A DNA stretch of 64,000 nt from an uncultured Spirochaetota bacterium (GCA_937872225.1 CALMRZ010000017.1:189933-253932); one strand, 5' to 3'; shown: positions 24,164-33,944, counted from the stretch's first letter. Numbers and translations are program-made. The notes: generated by a model not told the origin, from the sequence alone.

Positions 24164-25398
24164 AAATATGTCTGTTAAGCTACCGTGGCAATCCGTATTG
24201 CGGCGGACAGGGTATCTATGTCATGTACATAGCGCGCGAGCTGGTGAAGCTCGGCCATGAAGTACATGTCGTTGCCGGGCCTCCCTATCCTTTTGACGAG
24301 GAAGGCGTTGTCATTCACCGGGTGAGCAACCACAATTACTTTAACAAGAAAAAGGATTTCATCAAGCCCCACAAGCCCTTTGCAACGTTTCAGCCACTCA
24401 ACTTTTATGAATTTGTCGCAGCAAAGATGGGGATTTTTCCCGAGATAGAAACCTTTTCAATCAGGGCCTTTTTTAAGCTGAAAGAGCTCCTGAAGACCCA
24501 CAAGTTTGATATAATCCACGACAACCAGTGCCTCGGTTACGGCTTCCTGCTGATACAGAGACTGGGGGTGCCCTTCATTTCGACGATACATCATCCCCTG
24601 ACCATTGACCGCTCGACCTGGTTTGAGTACCCGTCGGACTTCAATATCAAGATGAGGCGGATCCTGTATTACCCCCTCCTGATGCAGAAATTCGTGGCCA
24701 ACAGGATGTACAAGATCATTACCGTTTCCCATAACGCGGCCATAGAGATAAACAAGGCCTTCGGCGTAAAGCAGAAGAACATAAACGTGATCTACAACGG
24801 GATGGATTCAAGCCTGTTCTACCCGGTAAAGGGCGTGCAGAAAAAGAAGAACAGCATCATCTTTGTGGGCAACGTGGAAGACCGCAAGAAGGGCGTCATC
24901 TATCTCCTTAAAGCCATGACCCTCACGAAGCACAAGGTGAGCCTGACCATCGTTGACGGCGGGGCGCCCAACCGGAGCACGGTGCCGAACTTGATAAACA
25001 AGTTCGGTCTCAACGGAAGGGTCACCTTTACCGGTAAGATTCCTATCGATAAGCTGATCCGCCTTTATTCCCGGAATGAAATAGCCGTTCTCCCATCGCT
25101 GTATGAGGGGTTCGGCTTCCCCGCCGCAGAGGCCATGGCCTGCGAGCTGCCGGTCCTCACCACCACCGCGGGAGCCCTCCCGGAGGTCGTGGGAGAGCAC
25201 ATGAAGACCGGCTACCTGGTGCCGCCGCGCGACGCCCACGCAATAGCTGAAGGCATAGACTTCCTTCTGGACAACCCGGACCTGCGCAGGGAGATGGGAA
25301 AAGCGGCGCGGAAGAGGGTGCTGGAAGTGTTCACCTGGGAAAACGCCGCCCACGAGCTGGTCGCCATGTACGATGAGGTGATCAATGCTCACCGTTGA
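24160..25398 (+). CDS. GT4-family glycosyltransferase 2 (tandem paralogue)
   Basis: A 412-residue glycosyltransferase sharing the whole length and motifs with the preceding one: KICLLSYRGNPYCGGQGIYV at the start, FVGNVEDRKKGVIYLLKAMT, and PSLYEGFGFPAAEAMACELP carrying E-x7-E. The pair share several longer blocks (GIFPEIETFSIRAFFKL versus HIFPEMETFSMRAFFKI), so they arose by tandem duplication and may add sugars in succession to one glycolipid or polysaccharide. The stop overlaps the methyltransferase start by 14 bases. Confidence 0.93.
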   Translation: MKICLLSYRGNPYCGGQGIYVMYIARELVKLGHEVHVVAGPPYPFDEEGVVIHRVSNHNYFNKKKDFIKPHKPFATFQPLNFYEFVAAKMGIFPEIETFSIRAFFKLKELLKTHKFDIIHDNQCLGYGFLLIQRLGVPFISTIHHPLTIDRSTWFEYPSDFNIKMRRILYYPLLMQKFVANRMYKIITVSHNAAIEINKAFGVKQKNINVIYNGMDSSLFYPVKGVQKKKNSIIFVGNVEDRKKGVIYLLKAMTLTKHKVSLTIVDGGAPNRSTVPNLINKFGLNGRVTFTGKIPIDKLIRLYSRNEIAVLPSLYEGFGFPAAEAMACELPVLTTTAGALPEVVGEHMKTGYLVPPRDAHAIAEGIDFLLDNPDLRREMGKAARKRVLEVFTWENAAHELVAMYDEVINAHR

Positions 25399-26086
25399 TT
25401 TTGACAGGCTTGCTGTCAAAAAAGGTGACATAGCCCTGGATGCGGGGTGCGGATTCGGAAGGCATTCGCTGGAGTTCGTGTCCCGCGGCGCGACCGTCTA
25501 CAGCATGGACATGGACATGGAAAGCCTCCGGAAAACGCGCTTTTCCCTGACCGAGATGAAAAAGCACCTGAAGAACTCCATGCCGCGATATCTGGTCCAT
25601 TCCGGGGACGCGCTCAACCTGCCCTTCAAGGACGAATCCTTTGACCGGATCATCTGTTCGGAGGTCATGGAGCATGTGCGTGACGATGATCTGGCGTGCC
25701 GGGAGCTGGCCCGGGTTCTAAAGAAAAACGGCAGGATAGCCATTACGGTGCCCACGGTCTTCAGCGAGCATATCTATGACCTCCTGACCTATGAATACTA
25801 CACCTCGCCGGGCGGGCATATCAGAAGATACTTTCCCGGCGAGCTGGCGGCCCTGATGCGCCGTAACGGATTGGAAGTCTACGCCATCGGGTTCAAGCAT
25901 GCCTTTCACACGATCTGGTGGATGATACGTTCCGTCGTCGGGCTTCATCTGAGCGGCCATCCCATAACAAAGGCGTACCACAAATTCCTCCACCTGGGGC
26001 TCTATTCAAACATGGTCAGAAAAGCCGAGTCTTTTTTTGACTATTTTTTCCCGAAAAGCGTGGTCATCTACGCCTGGAAAAGATAG
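25385..26086 (+). CDS. Class I SAM-dependent methyltransferase
   Basis: A 233-residue Methyltransf_11-type enzyme. Motif I is ALDAGCGFGRHSLE (about residues 18-31), the acidic strand-2 end is YSMDMDMES, and motif IV is FDRIICSEVMEHVRDD. The C-terminal part (GGHIRRYFPGELAALMRRNG) resembles methyltransferases of polysaccharide or quinone pathways. Overlap of 14 bases with the second glycosyltransferase makes it likely that this enzyme acts on the same glycan or lipid product. A start at ATG 25385 is the only one that includes the full fold. Confidence 0.88.
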   Translation: MLTVDFDRLAVKKGDIALDAGCGFGRHSLEFVSRGATVYSMDMDMESLRKTRFSLTEMKKHLKNSMPRYLVHSGDALNLPFKDESFDRIICSEVMEHVRDDDLACRELARVLKKNGRIAITVPTVFSEHIYDLLTYEYYTSPGGHIRRYFPGELAALMRRNGLEVYAIGFKHAFHTIWWMIRSVVGLHLSGHPITKAYHKFLHLGLYSNMVRKAESFFDYFFPKSVVIYAWKR

Positions 26087-26206
26087 GGACCCGTCCTCGC
26101 GTCCGGCGCCCTCATCGTATCGCCGGTAAAAAATCACTTGCTATGTGAATACGCTTCAACTATCTCTGTCATAAATCTGAACTAATCTCTGAAATTGATG
26201 GTTGTG

Positions 26207-28837
26207 ATGAAACGTGCATTTGCTGCTGTAATCGCCTTGTTTTGTTTTTCCGCATCCGCGGGGGCTGAATATTACCGGGGACGGTATATCAACAATTTCG
26301 GGAATTCGTCCGAATCCCTGGGACGCGCAGGCACGGGGGTCACCTCCTCGGGCGTTGAACAGTTCTACATCAATCCAGCCTCCATTGCCGATGCCGAGCG
26401 TATCGGGGCGAGCCTCCAGTACGGGACCCTGCCCCTGCCGACCCGGTTCTATGACGGCGGTTTATCCCTGGCTGTGCCCACTTCGTACGGCGTAATCGCC
26501 GGATCATTCAGGTACCTCAATTTTCCCCGGAGCATAGACTTGACGGAGGGATACAGCTTAAGCGTGGGGAGCGCCCGCGACCTGACACGGCAGCTGATGC
26601 TCGGGTTTTCACTGAACTTTGTCTATGGACTGGGAAAGGGGGCATCCTATTACGCCGGAGGGAATCTCGGGTTCATTTATAAATTTCCTGAAACCGGCGT
26701 ACGATACGGATTCTGCATACATGACCCGAGGATCGGACTTGCGATAAATTTCGGATATCCCTTCGGCAGTCACCCCGGCTATGCCGATATGAATGCCATT
26801 ACCATCGGCTACAGTTTCAAGTTTTTTGATATAAAGCATTTCAACATCGGCCTGCATAATGAGTTTACGGTCCTCAATTACCGCGATTTTCCGGTTAAAA
26901 TCGCCCTTGAAGCCGAGATTTTTGATATACTCATCTTCAGGGGCGGATATGTGATCCCCCACGCATACAACAGCGGCGGCTTTACCACCGGATTTGGCCT
27001 CAAGCTTGATACCGAGAGCTTCAAGGGCTCGTTGAATTATGCGCTGAATTTCTATCCGCGCATGAAATACGTACACTACCTGGGCGTCAATTTTGAATAT
27101 GGAAAGCTGGACCGTGAGCCTCCGGAAACGGAGATCGTGCCGGACAAGAAGGATATATCGCCGAACCATGACGGCTCCCGGGACTATGTGTTATTCAAAC
27201 TGGGAGTGTTTGACCGGAGCAGGATAAAGGGCTGGAAACTGCAGGTTGTGGATTCCGGTTCACAGCTGGTGAAGGACTATTCCATATCCGAGCGCGACAT
27301 CAGCGACCGGCTTTCTGCGCAGGAATTTTTTAAGAGGCTTTTTAAAAAACGCGAGTCAATGGTTGTTCCGGAAAAAGTTATCTGGGACGGCACGGACGCC
27401 AGGGGAAAGATTGTAGCCGACGGGAAATACAGTTACTCCTTTACCGCCTGGGATGACAAGGATAATATCGCGATAGCAAAATCCGGCTCTATCACCGTTG
27501 ACAATACGCCGCCGGAAGTGACCCTTGACAAGAGTGATGAGCTTTTCTCTCCCAACAAGGACGGGAGAAAGGACGTCTATGTCATCGGGCAGAAAATTAA
27601 GACCGCCCCGGAGGATGAATGGTATGCAGGTTTTAAAGATTCCCAGGGCAACGTGGTGAAAAATTATAAATGGACCGGTCCTGCCGTGCCTGCGCGGCTT
27701 GTATGGGACGGTAAAAACGACGCCGGGGAAGATGTCCCCGAAGGATTGTACAGCTATTTCATATACAGCACGGACAAGGCCGGCAACTCGGCCCACGGCG
27801 ATATCGGCTCCATAACCCTGACAAGGAAATATGAAATCGCCGACATTACCATGTCCTCAGAGTATTTTTCCTTCCAGAAGGATGCGGCCCTGAAATTTTT
27901 CCCTACCCTTTCCAGCACCTACGGCCTGGTGGAATGGAAGATACTTGTATTGGACCAGGGCTTGAAGGTCATCAAAGAAATTACCGGCGGTACTACGATC
28001 GATAAAATGATTTCCTATGATTGCACTGACAGCAGCGGTGAGCGTCTGAAGGACGGTACCTACTATGCCCGATTCTTGGCGTCCTTCAAGAGCGGCAATG
28101 CGCCGGAATCATTCAACAAGAAGTTCATCGTTGATAGCACGGCGCCGAAGTTATCGGTTTCGCATTCCCCGGGGCTGTTTTCACCAGACGGCGACCGGGA
28201 AAACGATCTCTTGAAAATCGAGCCCCGGGCAAAAGACGACACGGGAATAAAACAATGGAAGATCATAATCTATGCCTCATCAGGAGAGCCCTTCAAGACG
28301 TTCACGGGGAATGGGCCGGTGCCGGGAGAGATACTTTGGGACGGTCTCGGCGATAACCTGGACATCGTCGAATCGGCCGCTGACTACACCATCGTTTTTG
28401 AGGCGGTCGACATGGCGGGTAACAGGGGCGTCTCGTCTCTGGACCGGCTCGAAGTGGATGTGCTGGTCATGGTGACGGAACGGGGGCTTAAAATCCGGAT
28501 CAGCAACATAGAATTCCCCTTCGGGAGCAATGAGATCAAGTACAAGGGAAAAGTGATCCTGGACCGGGTATTTCAGATACTGCAGAAATACGAGAGCTAT
28601 GAAGTCGTCATCGAGGGCCACACCGATGACATCGGCAAAGAGGAGTATAACCTGGAGCTCTCGGAACGGCGGGCCAAGGCGGTAACCGACTACCTGCTGA
28701 ACAGGGGGATCCGGGCTGACCGGCTCAAATATGTCGGGATGGGGGAAACGGTACCGCTGTACCCCAACGACGGCGATGAACACAGAAGGAGGAACAGAAG
28801 GGTGGAATTCATGCTGATCAAAAAGGTATCCGAATAA
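26207..28837 (+). CDS. Modular outer-membrane protein: PorV/UPF0164-like barrel, FlgD-type Ig repeats, OmpA domain
   Basis: About 876 residues from ATG 26207. The signal peptide ends near ASAGA|EYY. Residues about 25-300 look like a PorV/UPF0164-type beta-barrel (SLGRAGTGVTSSGVEQFYIN, then alternating strands such as LSLAVPTSYGVIAGSFRYL). Three beta-sandwich modules follow, each opening with an SPN-x-DG-like block typical of FlgD_ig domains (ISPNHDGSRDYVLF, FSPNKDGRKDVYVI, FSPDGDRENDLLKI). The C-terminus is a peptidoglycan-binding OmpA domain (about 760-870: IEGHTDDIGKEEYNLELSER, RADRLKYVGMGE). The protein would span the outer membrane and anchor it to peptidoglycan through a long rod. Its stop overlaps the next ATG. 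Confidence 0.88.
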   Translation: MKRAFAAVIALFCFSASAGAEYYRGRYINNFGNSSESLGRAGTGVTSSGVEQFYINPASIADAERIGASLQYGTLPLPTRFYDGGLSLAVPTSYGVIAGSFRYLNFPRSIDLTEGYSLSVGSARDLTRQLMLGFSLNFVYGLGKGASYYAGGNLGFIYKFPETGVRYGFCIHDPRIGLAINFGYPFGSHPGYADMNAITIGYSFKFFDIKHFNIGLHNEFTVLNYRDFPVKIALEAEIFDILIFRGGYVIPHAYNSGGFTTGFGLKLDTESFKGSLNYALNFYPRMKYVHYLGVNFEYGKLDREPPETEIVPDKKDISPNHDGSRDYVLFKLGVFDRSRIKGWKLQVVDSGSQLVKDYSISERDISDRLSAQEFFKRLFKKRESMVVPEKVIWDGTDARGKIVADGKYSYSFTAWDDKDNIAIAKSGSITVDNTPPEVTLDKSDELFSPNKDGRKDVYVIGQKIKTAPEDEWYAGFKDSQGNVVKNYKWTGPAVPARLVWDGKNDAGEDVPEGLYSYFIYSTDKAGNSAHGDIGSITLTRKYEIADITMSSEYFSFQKDAALKFFPTLSSTYGLVEWKILVLDQGLKVIKEITGGTTIDKMISYDCTDSSGERLKDGTYYARFLASFKSGNAPESFNKKFIVDSTAPKLSVSHSPGLFSPDGDRENDLLKIEPRAKDDTGIKQWKIIIYASSGEPFKTFTGNGPVPGEILWDGLGDNLDIVESAADYTIVFEAVDMAGNRGVSSLDRLEVDVLVMVTERGLKIRISNIEFPFGSNEIKYKGKVILDRVFQILQKYESYEVVIEGHTDDIGKEEYNLELSERRAKAVTDYLLNRGIRADRLKYVGMGETVPLYPNDGDEHRRRNRRVEFMLIKKVSE

Positions 28838-29637
28838 TGTACCTTGTTTTTTCGGACCTGGACGGGACTATCCTTGACCATGATACCTATAGCTATGAAC
28901 CGGCGCGGGAAGGCCTGGCATTGCTGAAAAGATATGCCGTCCCTCTGGTGCTCGTATCAAGCAAAACGCTCCCTGAAATGAAAATTATTCACGAAGAACT
29001 GGGCCTTGAAGCGCCTTTTATTTTTGAAAACGGCGGCGGCATTTTCTGGCCCGAAAAAAAAAATCCCGAACTCCTCGGCGCGGATGTATCAGAATTAAGG
29101 GAAAAAAAGGAACTGCTGGAGGCCGGGATTGGCGAACCGGTCATGTTCATTACCGATATGAGCGCGGAAGAAATCGCGCGGCGTACGGGTCTGTCCCGCG
29201 AGAGGGCCCTGCTGTCCCAGAAAAGGCTGACCTCCCTCCCCTTTGTCATCCCATCGGGGAAAGCGATCATGCCGGAGGAGATGGAGAGCATAACAAAGGC
29301 CCTTGCTGAGGAAGGCCTTTCAATTACAAAGGGGGGCAGGTTCTATCATTTGCTGCCGGCGGGGTCCGACAAGGGTTCGGCAATCCGGCGGATCATCGGA
29401 CACTACCGCAAGGGCGAAGGGACAGTCACCGCGATAGGGATCGGCGACAGTGAAAATGACAGGGCCATGTTCAGGGCTGTCGATGTACCCGTGGCGGTGC
29501 GAAAGAAGGACGGCACGGTGATAGAAACGGGCGTTGACCATGTGCGAACAACCAGTGGCGCCGGGCCGGTCGGCTTCACGGAGGCGGTGAAACAGACGGT
29601 GATTTTTGCCATAACACAGGGCGGGGAACAACAATGA
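28837..29637 (+). CDS. HAD phosphatase, mannosyl-3-phosphoglycerate phosphatase family
   Basis: A 266-residue HAD-IIB hydrolase. Motif I DLDGTILD (residues 8-15), motif II VSSKT, motif III Lys in GSDKGSAIRRI, and motif IV GIGDSENDRAMF are all present. The block PFIFENGGGIFWP and the SSKTLPEM segment are typical of mannosyl-3-phosphoglycerate phosphatase and the related YedP proteins. In mannosylglycerate makers the phosphatase normally sits next to an MPG synthase; the glycosyltransferases 3-6 kb upstream do not obviously fit that synthase family, so the true substrate is uncertain. It is translationally coupled at both ends (single-base or four-base overlaps). Confidence 0.88.
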   Translation: MYLVFSDLDGTILDHDTYSYEPAREGLALLKRYAVPLVLVSSKTLPEMKIIHEELGLEAPFIFENGGGIFWPEKKNPELLGADVSELREKKELLEAGIGEPVMFITDMSAEEIARRTGLSRERALLSQKRLTSLPFVIPSGKAIMPEEMESITKALAEEGLSITKGGRFYHLLPAGSDKGSAIRRIIGHYRKGEGTVTAIGIGDSENDRAMFRAVDVPVAVRKKDGTVIETGVDHVRTTSGAGPVGFTEAVKQTVIFAITQGGEQQ

Positions 29638-30092
29638 AATCTCTTGTGAATATGATCATCGGTATTGTTGTCTGGATCTTTAATTTCATCAAGGGACTGT
29701 TCCGGAAGCTCCTTGATACATTTTTTGAAATAAATATCTGTGAAAAAGCAATCGTTATCGGCACGGTTCTCGCCTTTGCGGCAGTCGTCGCGCCCATGGC
29801 GAGGTACCGGATCTTTGATTCCTATTTCACGATAAATAATCCGATAGCCCATTACATGATCGGCATCGCGCTGGCCATGCTGGTAACCGTGTATTTTCCC
29901 GGTTTGATCGTCATGGTCATACGGATCATTCTGAATATGTTGTATCTGATCAATCTGATATACCTTCAGGCCGCCCACGAAATAAGCAGGGCACCCTATG
30001 AGCTGAGCGCGGGATATTACCTGAACATAATCATTGCGGTGGTGTATGTTCTTCTGGCGCTGGGCAGTTTTTTTCTGTACGGGGAATCCTGA
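29634..30092 (+). CDS. Uncharacterised membrane protein
   Basis: A 152-residue protein without a recognisable domain. It has an amphipathic N-terminal stretch (VNMIIGIVVWIFNFIKGLFR), followed by hydrophobic spans at about 38-55, 72-100 (two closely spaced helices) and 128-150. ATG 29634 overlaps the upstream phosphatase stop (ATGA), so it is the last gene of a coupled group starting with the OmpA protein. Lack of charged residues within the helices argues against an ion channel. I cannot assign a function. Confidence 0.75.
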   Translation: MKSLVNMIIGIVVWIFNFIKGLFRKLLDTFFEINICEKAIVIGTVLAFAAVVAPMARYRIFDSYFTINNPIAHYMIGIALAMLVTVYFPGLIVMVIRIILNMLYLINLIYLQAAHEISRAPYELSAGYYLNIIIAVVYVLLALGSFFLYGES

Positions 30093-30443
30093 TTTTCAAT
30101 TATATCACTGTCGATCATCGGCATTACGCCGATTCCCTTTACCTGAAGCCTCCGCGCTTTGCCCATTGGTGTTTAGCCATCAATGCCCCGCTCATTTTCT
30201 TGACCGTAATGAATGGCGCGGTCAACGGATAGAATCCCTTCTGATTTTTTTAAAAAAATCTTCCAAATCAAAAAAATTTATTGCATCATATAAAACAAAA
30301 TAACATCTCATTCCAAGAAAGGGTATAAACACCTGTAGGTTATTGCATTTTGGATATTTTTTCCTGGAGCCTACGGCAAGGGAAACCATGTGCAATTTCG
30401 AATAAAAGTACAGGTCTATTAATAGTATGGTAAGGAGTGTTTT
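30093..30443. other. Intergenic region upstream of htpG with hairpins
   Basis: No gene is seen in these 351 bases. Three inverted repeats occur: ATCGGC/GCCGAT (30117-30122 with 30128-30133), TTGACCG/CGGTCAA (30200-30206 with 30219-30225) and the perfect palindrome GATTTTTTTAAAAAAATC (30243-30260). The first may end the upstream transcript. I looked for a CIRCE element (TTAGCACTC with a GAGTGCTAA partner) as heat-shock control for htpG and did not find one. Confidence 0.5.
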
Positions 30444-32318
30444 ATGGCAAAGCATCAATTTCAGACAGAAGTGAACCAGCTTCTTCACCTGATAATTCAT
30501 TCCTTGTATTCTCATAAGGAGATATTTTTAAGGGAACTCATTTCAAATGCCTCGGATGCGCTGGACAGGCTCAAGTACCTGACCCTGACGGATGACAAAT
30601 TCAAAAATTTGAATTTTGAACCAAGGATCGATATTTATTTTGATGATAAAAAAAACAAAACTCTGACTATCGCGGATTCAGGCATTGGCATGAACGAACA
30701 TGACCTGGAGGAAAACCTGGGGACCATCGCCCACTCGGGCACCAGGGGGTTTGTCGAACATCTGACCGGCGACGCGCGCAAGGACTCGAACCTGATCGGC
30801 CAGTTCGGCGTCGGGTTTTACTCATCGTTCATGGTGGCGGATAAGGTCGAGGTCGTGAGCAGAAAGGCCGGCGATGAAAAAGCCTTCCGGTGGATCAGCG
30901 ACGGAAAAGGCGAATATGAGATCCAGGAGGGAGAACGTGATACCCAGGGGACCTCGGTGACCCTCTATCTGAACAAAGAAGGGGCCGAGTACGCCGACCG
31001 GTGGCAGATTGAAACGGTCATAAAAAAGTACTCAAATCACATCCCATTCCCAATCTATCTCCATTATGAAGGAACCAGGTATGAGGGAGAGGGCGATAAA
31101 AAAAAGGAAATAAAAGAACCAAAGACCGAGCAGATCAATGCCGCCTCTGCCATATGGAAGCGTCCCAAATCGGAGCTCAAGGACGAAGATTACAACGAAT
31201 TTTACAAATCGATTTCCCACGACATGGATGAGCCCCTGCTGTGGAGCCATATCCATGCCGAAGGGAAGCTTGACTACACCACGCTTTTTTTCATCCCCAA
31301 GCACGCTCCCTTTGACCTGTTCAGGGCGGATTACCACCCCGGGGTGAAGCTGTATGTAAAGCGGGTGTTCATCACCGATGACGACAAGGAGCTCATGCCG
31401 GTATACCTACGGTTTGTCCGCGGCGTAATCGATTCGGAAGACCTGCCCCTCAATGTCAGCAGGGAGATACTCCAGCAGAACCGCATCCTGGCGAAAATAA
31501 AGGCCTCGTCGGTTAAGAGGATCCTGGATGATCTATTGAAGCTCCAGAAAAACGACCGGGAGAAATATAACGAATTTTTCAAGGAGTTCGGCATACCCAT
31601 CAAGGAAGGGCTCTATCAGGACATGGAAAACCATGACAAGATCATGGATCTGGTGATGTACAAATCGACCAAGGTGGACGGCTACACGACCTTCGAGGAA
31701 TACAAGGGACGCATGAAGCCTGACCAGGACGCGATCTATTATATAACCGGTTCAAAGGAAGGCAACTTGAGAAATTCTCCCCTCCTTGAGATGTACAAGA
31801 ACCGTGACATTGAAGTGCTGGTCATGGACGATGAGATCGATGATATCGTCATCACCACGGTTCCCAGGTTCAAGGACATAAATCTCAAGTCAGTCAACCG
31901 GAGCGACGCGGCGGAGAGCCTCAAGAGCGAGGAGGACAAGCGGAAGGAAAAAGAAATAGAGCCTCTCATCAAGAAGATAAAGGATGTGCTGGGAGACCTG
32001 GTCAAGGACGTCAAGGCGAGCACGCGCCTCAGCGACTCGCCGTCCTGCATCGTTGCCGACGAGAAGGACCCCACGATACAGATGCAGCACCTGTTCAAGG
32101 CCATGGGGCAGAAAAACGTGCCCGATTTCAAGCCGATCCTCGAGATCAACCCCGAGCATGAGATAATCAGGAAACTTGAGGGAACCGATGATACGGCGGT
32201 GATAGAGGACATAAGCCACCTGCTCCTCGAACAGGCGATGCTCATCGAGGGGGTTGAACTGAAGAGCCCCAGCGAGTTCGTGAAGAGGCTGAACCGGGTC
32301 ATGGGCAAGGCGCTCTAA
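30444..32318 (+). CDS. htpG: Molecular chaperone HtpG (Hsp90)
   Basis: A 624-residue bacterial Hsp90, the same length as the E. coli protein. The N-terminal GHKL ATPase domain shows FLRELISNASDALDRL (catalytic Glu and N-box), DSGIGM, the lid segment LGTIAHSGT and GQFGVGFYSSFMVAD. The middle domain contains LYVKRVFI and LPLNVSREILQQ, with the ATP-contacting Arg of the conserved catalytic loop, and the C-terminal dimerisation domain ends at MGKAL. It folds and remodels client proteins in the cytosol, usually with DnaK. AAGGAG (30431-30436) marks the start. It is monocistronic, closed by a bidirectional terminator. Confidence 0.98.
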   Translation: MAKHQFQTEVNQLLHLIIHSLYSHKEIFLRELISNASDALDRLKYLTLTDDKFKNLNFEPRIDIYFDDKKNKTLTIADSGIGMNEHDLEENLGTIAHSGTRGFVEHLTGDARKDSNLIGQFGVGFYSSFMVADKVEVVSRKAGDEKAFRWISDGKGEYEIQEGERDTQGTSVTLYLNKEGAEYADRWQIETVIKKYSNHIPFPIYLHYEGTRYEGEGDKKKEIKEPKTEQINAASAIWKRPKSELKDEDYNEFYKSISHDMDEPLLWSHIHAEGKLDYTTLFFIPKHAPFDLFRADYHPGVKLYVKRVFITDDDKELMPVYLRFVRGVIDSEDLPLNVSREILQQNRILAKIKASSVKRILDDLLKLQKNDREKYNEFFKEFGIPIKEGLYQDMENHDKIMDLVMYKSTKVDGYTTFEEYKGRMKPDQDAIYYITGSKEGNLRNSPLLEMYKNRDIEVLVMDDEIDDIVITTVPRFKDINLKSVNRSDAAESLKSEEDKRKEKEIEPLIKKIKDVLGDLVKDVKASTRLSDSPSCIVADEKDPTIQMQHLFKAMGQKNVPDFKPILEINPEHEIIRKLEGTDDTAVIEDISHLLLEQAMLIEGVELKSPSEFVKRLNRVMGKAL

Positions 32319-32376
32319 GAAAGGGGTCCTTTGCAGACCTTCAATCTGAAGCGGGCAGAATAAAATTAAAATATCG

Positions 32377-32410
32377 AAAAAAAAGACGGCCATTTCGGCC
32401 GTCTTTTTTT
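32377..32410. terminator. Bidirectional terminator between htpG and the porin gene
   Basis: GACGGCC (32385-32391), loop ATTTC, GGCCGTC (32397-32403), with seven T on the right and eight A on the left. The A/T tracts on both sides let it stop transcription from htpG on the plus strand and from the porin gene on the minus strand. Confidence 0.92.
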
Positions 32411-32438
32411 ATTACGATACTACCAAACTACCAAGCAA

Positions 32439-33944
32439 TTAGAACGAGAACTGTACCTGCGTGTGGTATTTATGATCGACGGAAGGTCCTAAATTACCTT
32501 TCCATTGTGTCTGATGACGGCCATATTCAAAGGCAACATGAATATAATCGTTAAGATACCAGAACACATTTGCAAGAATACATTCATTCCATTGAATGTT
32601 GCCAAGAGCAATATTTCTTTTGTTGCTCTTTTTAATCCCGCCATACGCTGCTGAAAACAGAAGAGGAATGGGAGCGACTTTCCTCAGGTCGATCTGTACC
32701 TGGGCGTAACCACCCTGCATCGGGATTCCGAGAATTTTAGTGCTCGTGAAGTTTTCAACAGCGCCGTTCTGGCCGCCGCCATTGAGGAAGGTGTCCATGT
32801 TGTTCCCGCGCCAGTATGCGGCAAGCAGAGTGACAAGGGACACCTGTACTTTTCCGAAGGCCTGGGCGGAATAGGATTTGGTCAGCTTTGACCACTTCTG
32901 GGCGAGAAAAGCCTGCTGGTTAGTAGTGAGGATAGCAGTGCCCCATATCAAATTATTTGTATACGACGCAAGGTTGAATGCATGTCGTTCCAGCTGATAA
33001 TGTCCGGTACCTCCGAAGGTCAAGTTGAATATTTCATTGGGATTGACAACAAACGTAATACGGGCACGACCGCCGGGATATTTGCTCGCTTCACCGGGAC
33101 CGCGGTCGTCAAGCTGGACGCCATTATCGCCGGGGAACAGATCCGTGGGTTGGCCTGAGTCAGCACCTGCCTGTACGCGGGCAGCGGCGGCTTCAATCGT
33201 GACATTGAATTTGTCATTGCCAATCTTCTGGCCAAGCCAGATCATCGGTTCCCTCATGAAAAGGTTACCGTTTTCGCCAAAGGGAATGAAAGTCGCAGTG
33301 AGAGGTTGGGCAGGCATGGCCATGGCGACAGACCAATACTGTCCGATCACGAGGAATGTACCCGAAGGCCAGTCAAAGCGGCCAAGGGCGTGACGCATGC
33401 GGATCATTCCCTGGCGGTTTCCCGTTCCAGACCTCGTCATGGTTCCCCAGAAGTCGAATTCAACCTGGGCCATGGTATCGGCCAGGAGGACTTTCGGTCC
33501 TTTGACTATTAGGCCGAGCCTGGTGACGCGCATATCAATTACAAAGGACCCTCCACGCTGCGCGGCTGTTTTCTTAATTGTAAATAATTTTTGACTTGAT
33601 GTGCCGGCAGTTATGAATTGAGTCGCAAGCGACGTTCCCAAAGGATTAAAGTATACATTATGGTTTTCTGTTAAAAGCGGACTAGATTCATGGCGAACGT
33701 CGGTAGTGTTATATACCATATCAAATCTGACAAAACCATATAACTGTGCCTTTAAATACTCGCCATTGAAAATCATCAGCTTTTCTTTGCCTTTAGGCTT
33801 TTCTTGTTTAACAGGTTCTACAAGTTCAACGCCTTTCTTATCCTGGGCCTTCTTGTCTTGCGGTTTTGCCTGCGCGAAGAGCGCAGTGGCGGAAAATATA
33901 AATGCCGCAAGGAGGAGCAGCCCGAATAGTCTTTTTTTGAGCAT
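32439..33944 (-). CDS. Outer-membrane beta-barrel porin (DcaP-like)
   Basis: A 501-residue exported protein. The signal peptide (LFGLLLLAAFIFSATALFAQ) is followed by a Lys/Asp/Glu-rich linker of about 35 residues (QDKKAQDKKGVELVEPVKQE), then a long run of alternating hydrophobic strands ending in QVQFSF, the C-terminal Phe that marks Bam substrates. Segments such as LYGFVRFDMVYNT, IGQYWSVAMAMP and HALGRFDWPSGTFLVIGQY resemble DcaP-type and related trimeric porins. It would admit small solutes across the outer membrane. GGAGG lies 8 bases upstream of the start. Gene orientation is convergent to htpG. Base use shows more A/T than its neighbours at the 5' end. Confidence 0.8.
   Translation of the reverse strand: MLKKRLFGLLLLAAFIFSATALFAQAKPQDKKAQDKKGVELVEPVKQEKPKGKEKLMIFNGEYLKAQLYGFVRFDMVYNTTDVRHESSPLLTENHNVYFNPLGTSLATQFITAGTSSQKLFTIKKTAAQRGGSFVIDMRVTRLGLIVKGPKVLLADTMAQVEFDFWGTMTRSGTGNRQGMIRMRHALGRFDWPSGTFLVIGQYWSVAMAMPAQPLTATFIPFGENGNLFMREPMIWLGQKIGNDKFNVTIEAAAARVQAGADSGQPTDLFPGDNGVQLDDRGPGEASKYPGGRARITFVVNPNEIFNLTFGGTGHYQLERHAFNLASYTNNLIWGTAILTTNQQAFLAQKWSKLTKSYSAQAFGKVQVSLVTLLAAYWRGNNMDTFLNGGGQNGAVENFTSTKILGIPMQGGYAQVQIDLRKVAPIPLLFSAAYGGIKKSNKRNIALGNIQWNECILANVFWYLNDYIHVAFEYGRHQTQWKGNLGPSVDHKYHTQVQFSF

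Noticed and set aside
30093..30443. CIRCE or other HrcA-type heat-shock operator before htpG
   Set aside because: The TTAGCACTC/GAGTGCTAA pair is absent; the A/T palindrome at 30243-30260 looks more like a terminator tract.
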